A stretch of 64,000 nucleotides of DNA, taken from contig NC_052506.1 of assembly GCF_014356525.2 (NCBI RefSeq), forward strand, positions 25,914,372 through 25,978,371, written 5' to 3'. This document shows positions 20,871 to 32,963 of the stretch, in pieces. Within the stretch, counting starts at the first letter, position 1. Every line of letters starts with the position of its first letter. The translations under genes were made by a program, and so were the position numbers. Below the pieces are notes generated by a model. The model made no database searches. It worked only from the letters and a program-made list of their open reading frames with translations, and had not been told where the DNA came from. The DNA comes from Nilaparvata lugens (Eukaryota; Arthropoda; Insecta; Hemiptera; Delphacidae).

Positions 20871-23800
20871 TGATTCAAAATTTATTCTAAAGTTGTTAAT
20901 TACCTTTTTTTGTTAGGGCAACTCTTGAATATAAAGAAATGAAAATCTAGGTACTTTTTTTTAATTTTACTTGAAAAATATCAATTAAAAAAAAGGTTGC
21001 TTGGATTTTTATTTCTGGTTGTTAACATACAAAAGGAACCAATGTTGATCAGCTGCCTCAACGTGAATCGCACTGTAGTATTCTTGCATATATGGATATT
21101 AGTGAGTTCCTGAGGCCGGCTAAGGCAAGTTGAGTACTCTTGTACAAACCTAATCTGAAAGAGTACAATATTCCTTAGCGATGATTCAAAACGCTTATTT
21201 AGAGCCGGCTGGGGCATACCGTATGACCTTATAGGTCAATTTTATCATTCAAAAATCCTATGAAACATCTAATCTAATAAGGTTTATTTATGGGCTCAAA
21301 TCGTTAAGGAATTGTACCCTTTAGTCGGCTACTAACGATACTACCATTTTCGAATTATTTCGAAAACTGCGTCCTACGGACATGACTATTGTATACTAAA
21401 AAGAAGTTTTCGAGATATCCGCTCATACCTCATAAAGGTATGTCAAACGCGTTTGTTCTTCTAACTTTCTAATGATGAATGGAAACAATCCGTGCTTATA
21501 GAGCATGAAATTCTCTCGAATATGATTTAAAATTTCACGTATTTCCCTACGAGTGTTGAATGTGGAATCATCAGTTCTGCACAAAAAATGAATAATTTGA
21601 CTGGAATCTAGAGTGAATGTTTGAAACACAATCTTTGAATTTTCTGCTTTACTGGGACTAGTTGGGAGCTAAACATATCAAAAGTTTCCAACTCTAACCC
21701 AAATTGTATTATCATTCATCCCATCATCATCACCTAGGCTTAAAATACTTCTAGAAAGTCGCCTTTGTAAGATAATAATTGAAAAAAAATAGAGGTGGGG
21801 AACCACTTAGTTAACACTTCTTGCAAAATTGAAAATTTCACACGCTACACTAAGCTGCTGTAACAGTTTAAATAGTTATATACTGTATCATTATGGAACG
21901 GCACCATGTAATGTTTTGATGCTCCGATATAAACAAACGAACAAAGAAATTTTATATTTTCATATTATACTGGAATACAAACATGGTTATGAAGGAAAAT
22001 CAACTAGAAATTTCTCAATTCCAGAAAAACAAATACACTTTTCATATACAAACAAATCATAATTGAAATTAATCATCTTCATACATTAAATTCAAATTGG
22101 AAACCTAATCAATCAGAATGATAAAAAATCGTTCCACTTGTACAATCAAAATAATAACTCAATTTGCAAAGAACAAAGAAGATGAGTATAATAAATTAAG
22201 GATGATCATCCTTCACGCTAATTGGTCATGCTATGTAGAGCTGAACCTGGACTACACTCTTCAAACTGTCAGTATTCATCATGGCAATAACAGCAATGCT
22301 TCCCATTCAGCCAATGCTGCCAGTCTGAAGTGAATCGCACAGCAGTGGTGTGATCTTGGCCTTGACCTTAATCTGTCAGCAACCAAGCAGACCAAAATCC
22401 ATCCTTCGATGCAATGCGAATGCGGCGACCGTGCCATTCTAATGGCTCTATTACTAATGCTGCTTCCGGCTATTTTTTCAATTAAACTTATGTAATCTAT
22501 CACCAAAATAATCTATTGCTATTACTAATGAGGTCTTATTGCTATTTGATCAATTTCTAAGGTATTTTTTAGGTTGAGGGTGAACTTGGGACGTATGCGT
22601 GGATCGGTGAATGAGAGGCCACCAAATAAAATGAAGAAATAAAATTTATCAATAATTTGTATAATAAATTACAATTAATTTTTTGTAGGTGATGAATGAT
22701 AATTTATTTATAAATTTCCTAATAATAATTAATTTGCACACTCTTGATAATATTACAGTATTGGCTAAAATCTATGAGATTGATGAAGCAATTGGCGAAA
22801 GAAATATTATAAGGTGTATCAAGGCAAAAAGAATAGAATGGCTGGGTCACGTGGTAAGAATGAGTGATGAAAGAGTGCCACAAAAGCTGCTTTTGATGAA
22901 AGGATGATGGGCACCCGAAAAAGAGGAAGGCCAAGAAGAAGATGGATCAGCGATGTGGTAGAAGATCTCCGTGTGCTAGGTGTGGCGAACTGGCGGCAGG
23001 GAGCACAAGAGCGGGATGTATGGAGGCGTCATGTAGAGAAAGCCAAAGTCCACCCAGGACTGTAGAGCCAGATAAAGTAAGTAATTGGCTAAAATCTATG
23101 AGATTGATGAAGCAATTGGCGAAAGAAATATTATAAGGTGTATCAAGGCAAAAAGAATAGAATGGCTAGGTCACGTGGTAAGAATGAGTGATGAAAGAGT
23201 GCCACAAAAGCTGCTTTTGATGAAAGGATGATGGGCACCCGAAAAAGAGGAAGGCCAAGAAGAAGATGGATCAGCGATGTGGTAGAAGATCTCCGTGTGC
23301 TAGGTGTGGCGAACTGGCGGCAGGGAGCACAAGAGCGGGATGTATGGAGGCGTCATGTAGAGGAGGCCAAGGTCCACCCAGGACTGTAGAGCCAGATAAA
23401 GTAAGTAATTGGCTAAAATCTATGAGATTGATGAAGCAATTGGCGAAAGAAATATTATAAGGTGTATCAAGGCAAAAAGAATAGAATGGCTAGGTCACGT
23501 GGTAAGAATGAGTGATGAAAGAGTGCCACAAAAGCTGCTTTTGATGAAAGGATGATGGGCACCCGAAAAAGAGGAAGGCCAAGAAGAAGATGGATCAGCG
23601 ATGTGGTAGAAGATCTCCGTGTGCTAGGTGTGGCGAACTGGCGGCAGGGAGCACAAGAGCGGGATGTATGGAGGCGTCATGTAGAGAAAGCCAAAGTCCA
23701 CCCAGGACTGTAGAGCCAGATAAAGTAAGTAATTGGCTAAAATCTAGATGTTGGATTTTGGGTATAAGATTTAAAAAATCTGTTTACTTTCTTTGACAGT

Positions 23801-24855
23801 TATATTTCAATACTTTGTATTATTTTTTCACTGTATTTTGAATGTGTAATGTTTTTTCATCCTTCTGAACATAAGCCTACATTGGTCTTCGATCCTTAAT
23901 GGCTGTGAAATTTTTTATTCTTTGTAACTTATTGCATGTATGCACACTCATATTTTTCATCTATTCTATAGATCAGCATTTTGTACTTCATCACTTTTAT
24001 ATGTTACTGTATCCTTCATTTTTTATTGTTATATGTTGCATAATATTTTTGCAATCTTTGATACGGTAATTTCTGGACATCTGAATATACTGTTCTCTAC
24101 TCTCTCACCATATACAGTCACATTCTAATTATTCTATATACAGTAATAGTTCATTATTTTGAAATTCATTCTGAATTTCATGTATGCATATTAGCCCAAT
24201 TTATTTGAATCTGATTCTATTCATGTGAATGTTTAAACATAATATATTTTCCTGAATAAAGTATTTTACGAATACATTACGCATCTTAATATATTTATAA
24301 CATGTCCTATTACATAAAAAAATTAAATATAAGTCCAATACAATATCAAGTACTACAATACAACTTAACTTTTAATGTAATATTTCTCTGCAAAATTGGT
24401 GTGTAACGTTGGAAGATTATTGAATAAATTAATATCATTTATCCTAATAAATTCCACGGTATTCGATTTTAGCTGTATACAATATGCACCACTTTTCACC
24501 ATTTTTCTGAATGCATACAGCATGAAATCAATTGAACTTGATAGTGAATCGACTTATTCGATCTCAAGCAAGGTCACTCGTCCAAATGGATTCCGATTGA
24601 AGCATCAACTAGACTAGACTGTTCATTGCTCTTTTCTCATTCGCTGTGAGTACTATCTAATTATTTGCAATTAATTTCATCAGGAATCAATAGTTTAATT
24701 TAGTCAGTTTATAAAGTGTAGTGTGATTGGTTCAATTATCAACTGGTGATTAAAATTATTTTAGTGAAAATTTATTGTGAATCACTTCTGTTGATAGCAA
24801 GAAGTATTATCAAATTTAAAGCTTCTATTATTAAGCATATAGTGTTTACATTTTT
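20871..24855. repeat. Long direct repeat, right copy
   Basis: Homologous to 13437-16589 (see there). The extra segment 21409-21948 contains phrases such as gagcatgaaattctctcgaa, atttccctacgagtgttgaa and aacatatcaaaagtttcc. These match the foldback at 43425-45600, so it probably represents the fuller version that was deleted from the left copy. Homology with the left copy resumes at 21951. Confidence 0.9.
22761..23745 (+). repeat. 324-bp tandem array made of LINE tails (3 units)
   Basis: Units start at 22761, 23085 and 23409, each at ttggctaaaatctatgag, and a partial fourth start at 23733 continues into unique sequence. Each unit encodes the LINE RT C-terminal tail (WLGHVVRMSDERVPQK ... DVWRRHVE) with the same frameshift. 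Units 1 and 3 share gagaaagccaaagtcc and unit 2 has gaggaggccaaggtcc, which is also the version in the left long repeat (14797-15120). The junction word ttggctaaaatct occurs at both ends of the unit, so unequal exchange at this microhomology is the likely origin. Confidence 0.88.
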
Positions 24856-25858
24856 AGGTGTGGATATTCTATTTTTATCAATTATTGTTTTCTGCTTGGT
24901 GCTCCCAAGCTTATATGATCCTTATAATTTCAGAGCTATAATAATTCTTTGGTGAAATAAAATGTTCGTATTTGTTTTTATCGTTTGGAAATGTGTAGAT
25001 TTTGGAAATGAATACTAGAAATTTGTGATTATTACTTGTGAAATTGAATTGAAGTGAAAATTGCTACCGAAAATTCAATTGTGAATATTTCTATGATAGC
25101 AAAGAGGAATATTCTTATTCTACATTATCGGATAATAGCTTCCTTTAGGACTAGATTACCGTATTTCTTAAATGAGATTAATCTTTCTGATATCATTTTA
25201 TTTTTTGTTATGTGAAAAAAGTTTAATCATTCTTGAATTAAAGCTTATAATTCTCCATTATTCAAATTAACTAGAAATATTTAATTTTGAAATATTTTCA
25301 AATATATATCTTATAATAAGCAATGCTTTGAATGAAAAAATGTTGGCTCTTGCTATAATCTAGTGAGAATAAGTCGCAATCATAATTACCTACACTATTA
25401 AGTCCATTCTGGTTCAGGATTAACATTTTCGCATGGTTCATTTTTATATTTTGCAAAAACATAATAACTTAGAATCAATTGAATAAAACTCTAATAAAAA
25501 TAACAACTCTTACATATAATTCAATTTTATCCAGTTCATACCGATACTGATTATTTAGTTCATTTTACGTGATAAAGTGTAATTATGATTTAAAAATAAT
25601 TCCACTCATTACCGTACTTCCGCTCAAACTATATTGTAAAAGCTATTTGATAATCTTTCCAATATTACTCATAATTATTTCATGAAAAACTATCTTCAGT
25701 TGAAATCATATTCTTTAATGGTGCAACTCACTGCCTGAATAGATACAAAATTGCAATTTCAAAATTGTTGTTGTAGGTAGCCTATTTTATTAATTTCTTT
25801 TTTCTGATTGATTATTCTTACTTAGATTTTGTGTTGAAGTGAGCATAAAGTGTAAGCC
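24856..25858. other. Intergenic AT-rich DNA before the glycine-rich gene
   Basis: No gene recognised. A short frame at 24961 (MFVFVFIVWKCVDFGNEY) is hydrophobic but ends after 18 codons without a good donor site. The promoter and signal-peptide exon of the following gene may lie here or in the next intron. Confidence 0.4.
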
Positions 25859-25993
25859 ATGGTGGCAATTAATAAAGGAGGCCAAACGAGCAGTTCGAAT
25901 AGGACTTTCCATCTGAGCAGTATTGGACTTGCTATACAGGCGTTCTACATCAACTTGACCATCGACCAGGTCAACGGGAGCGAACAGTTTCAT
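25859..25993 (+). CDS. Candidate first coding exon of the glycine-rich gene
   Basis: ATG in a good context (agccATGG) opens a 45-codon frame ending SEQFH at a strong donor (catGTAAGT, from 25994). Base composition is coding-like after 25900. Its phase (0) fits the acceptor at 27177-27178, giving ...QFH then IKPIGPP. Against it, the translation does not start with a signal peptide, which the rest of the protein leads one to expect. Splicing in at the AG of gctatacag (25930s) would leave only AFYINLTIDQVNGSEQFH. A different upstream exon may therefore carry the start. Confidence 0.45.
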
Positions 25994-27178
25994 GTAAGTA
26001 GGCTACTCTTCTATCATATTATCAATAATCATAATAGATAGACAATCTATCATATCGAAAAATGACATTTTAGAACTATAGCTTTGTCTCACTTCAAAAC
26101 TAAACAAATCTTATTCATCAATGTGTTACAAATGAACTGAAATAATTTATTTGACACAAATCAATTTAGTGGTTGAGAGTAGATATATTTCCAATCTATA
26201 AATGACTGTATCAGTAGCCATGATTTGAAGTTCAAAAATTGTTAGTAAAACTAGTCTGTCAAATACTTCTTAAAAGAAAGTTAATCAAATCTTCTCAAAA
26301 TCAGTTAAGTTAACATTCATTCCAAAGAATTGTTTTTCATAGATGACATTGATTCAATTACTATTTATATTGAATGTTATTAGTTATATTTTCAAATATT
26401 AACTATCAATAGCCGTAGTAGCAATGATTTGACAAAATATAAAAATTGTCATCCTCCTATAGTCTTATATGAATAATAGTGTGTAGCCTATAACGTTTTT
26501 GAATAAATTACCGTAGTCTACCTATAAAAGTATTTGAAATCATTGAAGAAAGTATTGAACTCTTCAAAACTTGTAATAACTTTGATTATTTTCTGTGTAC
26601 ACAAAATTATTATTCTTTTCAGTAAACAAACAATATCAATTTTGACAAAAAATTAAATCATTCATCTCATTATGAAATAGGGATTGATTATTCTTTATTG
26701 ATTGATACAATATAAGTAGGCCTACATCATCAAAATGATAGGGAGAGAAAAAATAAGGTAACCTTGTGCAATTCCTCTCCCAAATTTAGATAAGGTTACA
26801 CATAGTCCGAAATTGGTCAAGTCTTGTAGTTTGTTCACTTCACAAAATTTTCAGTCCTTAATTATTTTCACAACGTAGATTTTCAAATTTAGCAACATTA
26901 TATCTCTGAATCTAGTGTAAAATTAATGAAAAAAGTTTAAAGAAAGTTCATGAATAACTCAGAAGTATAATTAATGATTAAAACGAATTTCTGTGCATCC
27001 TACTCAGATAATTGTTTTTAAAATGATATTTAATTTGACAACTTCCGTTTTATCCATATAACTGTGTAGATTATGTATAGTAATTCAATAATATTAATGG
27101 ATGAAGAGTGAAATATTGCTCTACTTATTCATACATATATCATCCGCTGATAATTTGAATTGATTTCTATCAACGCAG

Positions 27179-30100
27179 ATAAAGCCGATTGGTCCGCCGA
27201 TCTACAGCCCCTCCTACCAGGGTGGCAACTTTGTGGACGCCGGTGACATTGGCAAGTTTGCTTTTGACACCCTGTCGCATTTCGTTGACAAGGGTGGCAA
27301 CACTGGAGGATTCAACCAGCAGAGCGGCTACCATGATGGACTCAACAAGATGAACAATGGATATGACGTCGGGCGAACTTATGGAGGTACCGTACAGTGC
27401 ACGTTTATTTTTAATATTATTCATTATAGGGTGTCTCAGGGTGGAATTTCTCCAAAGTTGGTTCAACTATTGAACCCGTTTAATCAATGTTTAGTTGGAT
27501 TCATCATAATAAATGAATAAATAAATATAATTTTTTGCCATCAAATTCATTAAACACAGACAACGCATCATCTAGTTTATACAGCGAACAATATAACATC
27601 ATACAATAACAATAATGTCGATACAATAAATCAATGTGTTTCAAATTGAGTCAACTGGTGGTTCAAACTACAGTAAATAATATAAACCAGTAATGTAGTT
27701 CAAACTAGAATTTTAGTTCAACTTTTTTTGAGAAAGCAACTCTTAGTCATATATCTACATATATCATGTTTCTTAGTCATAGCACGTGCCATATCTTATT
27801 TTATGAGTGTTTTAGAACAGCCACCTCCATTTGTGTGGATGTCGTTCTAATCAAATTGGTGTCCAAGCTATATGTTCATTCATGTGTCTGATAAGTCACA
27901 CTTGGTAATATGGGATGTTAAAGTGAGCGGATAAGTGTGGCCATATGTTTAGAGCTTGATACATATATGTGTAGGCATATTACATATTTGCATACATATA
28001 TCTACTGTATCTAAAGACAGGCACTTAAGGCTGTGCAAAGGCTAAAAATGAACTTTCTACTGGTGATATTTTTCAAAGTTTTTCGATTTGTATATCATCA
28101 AGCTATCAAAATGAAAAAGTTTGCTCAGGAAAACATTTTTTTCCGATCATTACTTTTTGAGATATGAGCGCCTAAAGTTTAAATTTTTGAGACAGAACAT
28201 TTCAAGTTCGGTAAGAGATAAATCCATATGTTGTTTAGAAGATAGATTCTTCATTGTGTTGTTGATCTAATAAAACAAAAATTCTCTGAAAATATCAATT
28301 TTTGAGAAAGTTATTCAATTTACCAAAAATGACCGAAAATAACTCAACTAAAAGTTATTTTTGGTCATTTTTAGTAAATTGAATAACTTTCTCAAAAATT
28401 GATATTTTCAGAAAATTTTTGCTTCATTAGATCAACAATCCCATGAGTCTTCCAAATCTCATGGATTTATCTCTCACAGAAATTGAAATGTTCTGCCCAA
28501 AAAAATTAAACTTTAGGCGCTCATATCTCAAAATGTAATGATCGGAAAAAAATGTTTTCCTGAGAAAACTTTTTTATTTTGATAGCTTGATGATATACAA
28601 ATCGAAAAACGTTGAAAAATATCACCAGTAGAAAGTTCATTTTTAGCCTTTGCACAGCCTTTTAAGAATCTTGGTACTGATAGTAGTAAAATTAAATTAA
28701 TCAATCCATTAATAAAAAATAAATATACATTGTAGTCACTTGAGTCTCGTCAACGAAAAATCGTTGCTTGAATCATATGCTGAGAATGCTGAGCAAAACT
28801 GTTATATCAAGTTCATCAAGTTTCAAAAATTGTATGAGAGAGTATTGATAAAAAAACCAGCACGGTTCTAGTACATGAAAAATGCAAATACCTAAACAGA
28901 TTTAGACACTATACTACACACTATACTTCATTACACACTATATACTACACTACTACTATATACTATATTCTAAACACTAATACTTCGTTAAAAGAAACTC
29001 AAGTTATGTCGTATAACCATGCCTAGATGCCCAATTCATTTTTTTAAAGTTTTCATTACAAACTCCAATTTATTTATTAATATGATGAACATTACATCAC
29101 TTGTCACATTAGATCGGATTTTAGTATTACTCATTTCACTACTGTGTGGCTTATCAATTATTAAAACATCTAGTCACTGAAGGTGTATTTATTACTTGGA
29201 ACTTGAAGTACAAATTAAAGTTTTAAAAACCAAACTGATAGGCTACATTATTCTTAAAATAGTGTATAAAATGAATATAAAATTTTTCTAAACACTTGAA
29301 TTATCTATTTATTAAATTTGGAAATTTTCAATCAATTATTGCATTGACTTCTGAATATTATTTACTTTCTTTCTAACCAATTTTTAATTTGAAACTCAGG
29401 TGCCTACAACTACGGACGAGGGGGCAAAATAGGAGGGCAGTTTGGCCAACAGACCGGTCGCAACAAGGGACATGTGGCCTCTGGATTCGCCACTTCCTAC
29501 AGGAAAGATGAACGCGGAGACAATTCGGCGTACTACGACGACGGAATGGGTAGTGGCGGGCAAGTCATATATGCTGCTCACGATTCCAGGTAAACTACAA
29601 AAATAATATTCTTTCACATCGGAATTAATTTCAGATATATTTCTACAGTGATGCAGGTATGATGCCTAGTGATATCGGACTCCCCAATTTTTTATTCATT
29701 ATTATTCTATTCATCTGCTTTTCTATCAAAGTATAGCAATACATTTTCAGCAGATGTAGAAGTTTATTCTTACTTGATCCTCATTTTAAGGAGTTTGATA
29801 ATTGTATATCATATCTTATACACTTAAATACTTATATACCTCACTTACTTAATTACTTACATACATATTAATATGTACGATATAATTTACAGTTTCTTTG
29901 CATAAAAAATAAGTCGATTCAAGCTTCTGTATTCAAAATGAAATTTATACAAATAATTCTTAATCAAATGAGAACGTTTATATAAGCTACAAAAGTTATA
30001 TTCTTCACTTAGTGAAAAGTTGGTCTCCTTTTTCCACTATTGTACTTTTGATATTATTATGAGTGAAATGCATTCCACTTTCCTTCACCAAACAAGTAAG

Positions 30101-31239
30101 TGTATTCAAATATAAAGTTAACTTTGAAACAGAGTGTACTGCAACAGAGTTGTTAACATTTATTTTTCAATGATGTGACTCCAATTATTATTTTTTGGTG
30201 AATCTAAATAAAATTCAATGCATTTTGTTGAACTCTTCATGAATCAAGATTTACCTCATCTTATCGTGATAAAACTTTGTTAATAAATCAGAAAATATAA
30301 TATGTATTCTAGTTACCTTACTGTGAAGAATACGTACATCCAAACAATACTAGTGATTGTCGAATGCTAATGTATACATTAGGCTACGATGTTATTGCTA
30401 TAGAGAACCAGAAATACATGCAACAAATACATTTACCTTTTAGGCTTCTATTTGCCAAGTTTGTTTTGTGAATAGTGTAAAAATAAATAACTTATGAGAC
30501 TTATTTAATGATTATGATCAGTGAAGAACAAAGAAAATTATCCAAAAGTACCTATCCAGAATCTTTTTATTAGCATTAATTTATTTGCTAGTATTTGCTA
30601 GGGGCTTATATATGATTGCCATTGGGAGAAAAGCTTCATTATCGTATTATCAAATTTACTAATGTTAGGTACAGATGATAGGTGTTCAGATTCATAATTT
30701 ACTAGGAAAGTAAAATTAAAAATAAATTACTGGTACCTACATTGATAATTAAGATCTATCATATTAATCCAGATCCATTATTGTCTAAATTTTCTAATTC
30801 AAGATTGAGGTGAAAAAACTGTAGATCCTAACATTCACTTCGGACAATATTCCTCGAAAAATATTCAACTCCACATTTTTCTTGCTTCGATAAGCACAGA
30901 AGTTCAAATTATTTTCAGATCAAATATGATAATTTTATCCATTTTTCCAGATTCCGTGATGGAGGTGATGATGGATACAGGGGAGGATACCATGACTCCA
31001 CATTGTTCAAGAAAGCGAAAGGAAATCAAGGGCAATACGGCCATGGAGTCAATTACTATGGAAAAGGGCATCATGGAGGCCTGGGTGGTTATGGACAGGG
31101 TTATGGCTATGGCAGCAATTACTATAATAAAGGTGGCAAATTTCTAGGCGCTGTTAAGCCAGCATTTGGTTATGGACCTTTGATCAAGAGTTCGGGAGCC
31201 TATGTTGTTCCAATGCCTTCAAAACTGTACTATGACTAA
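27179..31239 (+). CDS. Glycine/tyrosine-rich, probably secreted structural protein, three exons
   Basis: Exons 27179-27386, 29400-29589 and 30951-31239 join in frame (phases 0, 1, 2) to 228 residues ending PSKLYYD, followed by TAA. The start is not included. Exon 1 encodes SHFVDKGGNTGGFNQQSGYH. Exon 2 encodes GGQFGQQTGRNKGHVASGF and SYRKDERGDNSAYYDDG, a motif style (GH.ASGF..SY.KDE..N...YYDD) found in uncharacterised secreted or cuticle-associated insect proteins. Exon 3 is Gly/Tyr/His-rich (GGLGGYGQGYGYGSNYY) with a conserved-looking C-terminal tail. The composition fits an extracellular matrix or cuticle component, but no chitin-binding Rebers-Riddiford motif is visible. No enzymatic residues seen. 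A fragment of its first listed exon recurs inverted at 36781-36886. Function is inferred from composition only. Confidence 0.8.
28029..28659. repeat. 0.63 kb near-perfect hairpin element, TTAA-flanked
   Basis: The left end ggctgtgcaaaggctaaaaa is the complement of the right end, which finishes tttttagcctttgcacagcc. The arms run almost to the centre, where ataactcaactaaaagttat forms the loop region, so each arm is about 310 bp. TTAA lies at 28025-28028 on the left and at 28662-28665 on the right, after two extra T. No transposase. In the intron of the glycine-rich gene. Same family as 4786-5928. Confidence 0.82.
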
Positions 31240-31597
31240 ATTTCGGGTATATCATTCCTGAAATCTCTAGTCACTCAGCTTCATTGATTTCATGGGACTT
31301 CTACTCACAATTCTTGTGTAATGATTGACATTGATCAAAAATCTTCGTCTCTGGAAAAAAATCCATTTTCCAGTCTAGGTACTCTTTAGGATTTATATTC
31401 CTAATTTAAGTATATTTACCTACTTCAATACTCTTGACCTTGAACTTTTGTAGTCTGTGACTACTTCTCCAGTAGTAAACTAATTAAATATCTGGTTCAT
31501 CTTTATCAATAATGTACTTGGAAAATGTCTAAATGAATTTCAATACCCCTGTTGGGAATCGGATATTGGCCTCCATATTCTGTCTGTATACAGAATG

Positions 31598-31603
31598 AAT
31601 AAA
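31598..31603 (+). terminator. Polyadenylation signal of the glycine-rich gene
   Basis: AATAAA about 360 nt after the TAA stop. No earlier canonical signal is seen in this 3' UTR. Confidence 0.65.
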
Positions 31604-31639
31604 AAGTATCTAGATACACATTGAAAACCTGATTCAACA

Positions 31640-32963
31640 CGTGAGTTTAGTTTTCTTAGATTGTTAATCTTTCACAATTTCAGTCATGAACAATTATTTA
31701 AGTATGCGATGTAATTAGAATTATTATAAAATGTAAGCCTACCTTGATGTTTAATTAGTGTTTATATTTATATGTTATCAATATTGACTAAGGCCTTTGT
31801 AATTGTTGCTTTTAACAACTGTTTTTTCCTCCTAATAGAAATATTGATGTATCTTCAGTTCTATATTTGACTATTAATTTATTGTAGCTTATATTTATTT
31901 ATTGATGATCTATATTTATTTATTTTTTAGGATTATATTATTGATCCTTGAAACACGAAGAAAATGTATGCGATTTCTAGTTATTTATCTACTTATGGAA
32001 TGAAAAGTATTAAAATGAATTAACATCTAATATTATATTTTAATTTAGCTCGACTATAGAGAAGATAACACTCTGCTAAGCATTTCTTGATATTTTTTAT
32101 AATCAGTTTAAAAGATTGATCGAGTAAGTTATAATTTATTCTGAGTTTTTAATAAATGGATAAATTTATTGTGAAGTGGTGAAATGTGGTAAGCAATTGA
32201 AAAATGATCAGACTGTACAGTATTTTTTCAATAAACTTTGAAACAATAGAATTAAAATTTTCTTTTTCTCTAATGGATTCTGTAGGTCTTTTGTGTGCTT
32301 TTGAGCTTTTTTCTGCAATAATAATGATTTATTCCATGATTTAAAAACACAATTCATCAAAACGATTCGCGAAGGACCAACAAGCACAGCCCAAAACTGT
32401 TCCTTCCACGAATTTTATTTAATTCATAAAGTAAGTCAAAAAAGTGTGTTATGTTTCATTATGATTATAGTAATTAAAACCGTATACTTACAATTATTAT
32501 AATGATTGCATTATTTTATGAATATTTTTTGTATTATTCATCTGTGACCACAGAATACAACCATGTATTGTGCTGTGACTGCATGCAAAACAAGAGACAC
32601 ACGCCGTACATTCAAGCCTCCCGCCATTCGCTTTTTGATCTAATAGGCACTGAAAATTTTATATAAAGTTTTAAAAGTTTTATATTTCAAGTTAGTGATG
32701 GATGAAAACAAATTTATGAACGAGGATTTTATATCTTTTTTTGGTTTTATTGAAATCAACTTATACTGTAGAGAAATTTTAAATTTCAATTCCTGTGTAG
32801 ATAATGAGTAATCTAGACACAGAATAGGTATCTAGACAGCAGTGACAACTTGACAACAACGGATCAAAAAACAACAAACATATTTTGGTATCGGAGGATA
32901 AATAATGTTTAATGTCTTAATTTAGGTTTTAAATTGAATTTGTGCTAAGAAAAATCTCATATT
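31640..32963. other. Intergenic DNA before the TBC1D19-like gene
   Basis: AT-rich, mostly without features. A 26-codon frame at 32563-32643 (see rejected items) is the only patch with coding-like composition. The promoter of the next gene must lie near its 3' end, but no TATA box or initiator could be assigned with confidence. Confidence 0.4.

Noticed and set aside
14979..23796. Repeated frames starting MDQRCGRRSPCARCGELAAG
   Set aside because: Out-of-frame shadows of the LINE reverse-transcriptase tail; the other frame has the recognised WLGHV...DVWRRHVE signature.
25790..25993. Minus-strand frame MKLFAPVDLVDGQVDVERLY as a gene
   Set aside because: No hydrophobic signal core, no matching splice sites on that strand; the plus strand has a strong donor and fits the next exon.
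27170..27466. Minus-strand 98-codon frame over the glycine-rich exon
   Set aside because: Shadow of the real plus-strand exon, which has splice sites and conserved-looking protein.
32563..32643. Short frame MYCAVTACKTRDTRRTFKPP resembling a THAP zinc-finger start
   Set aside because: Ends after 26 codons, no donor site at a suitable place, and the following THAP residues are absent; chance similarity or a tiny remnant.
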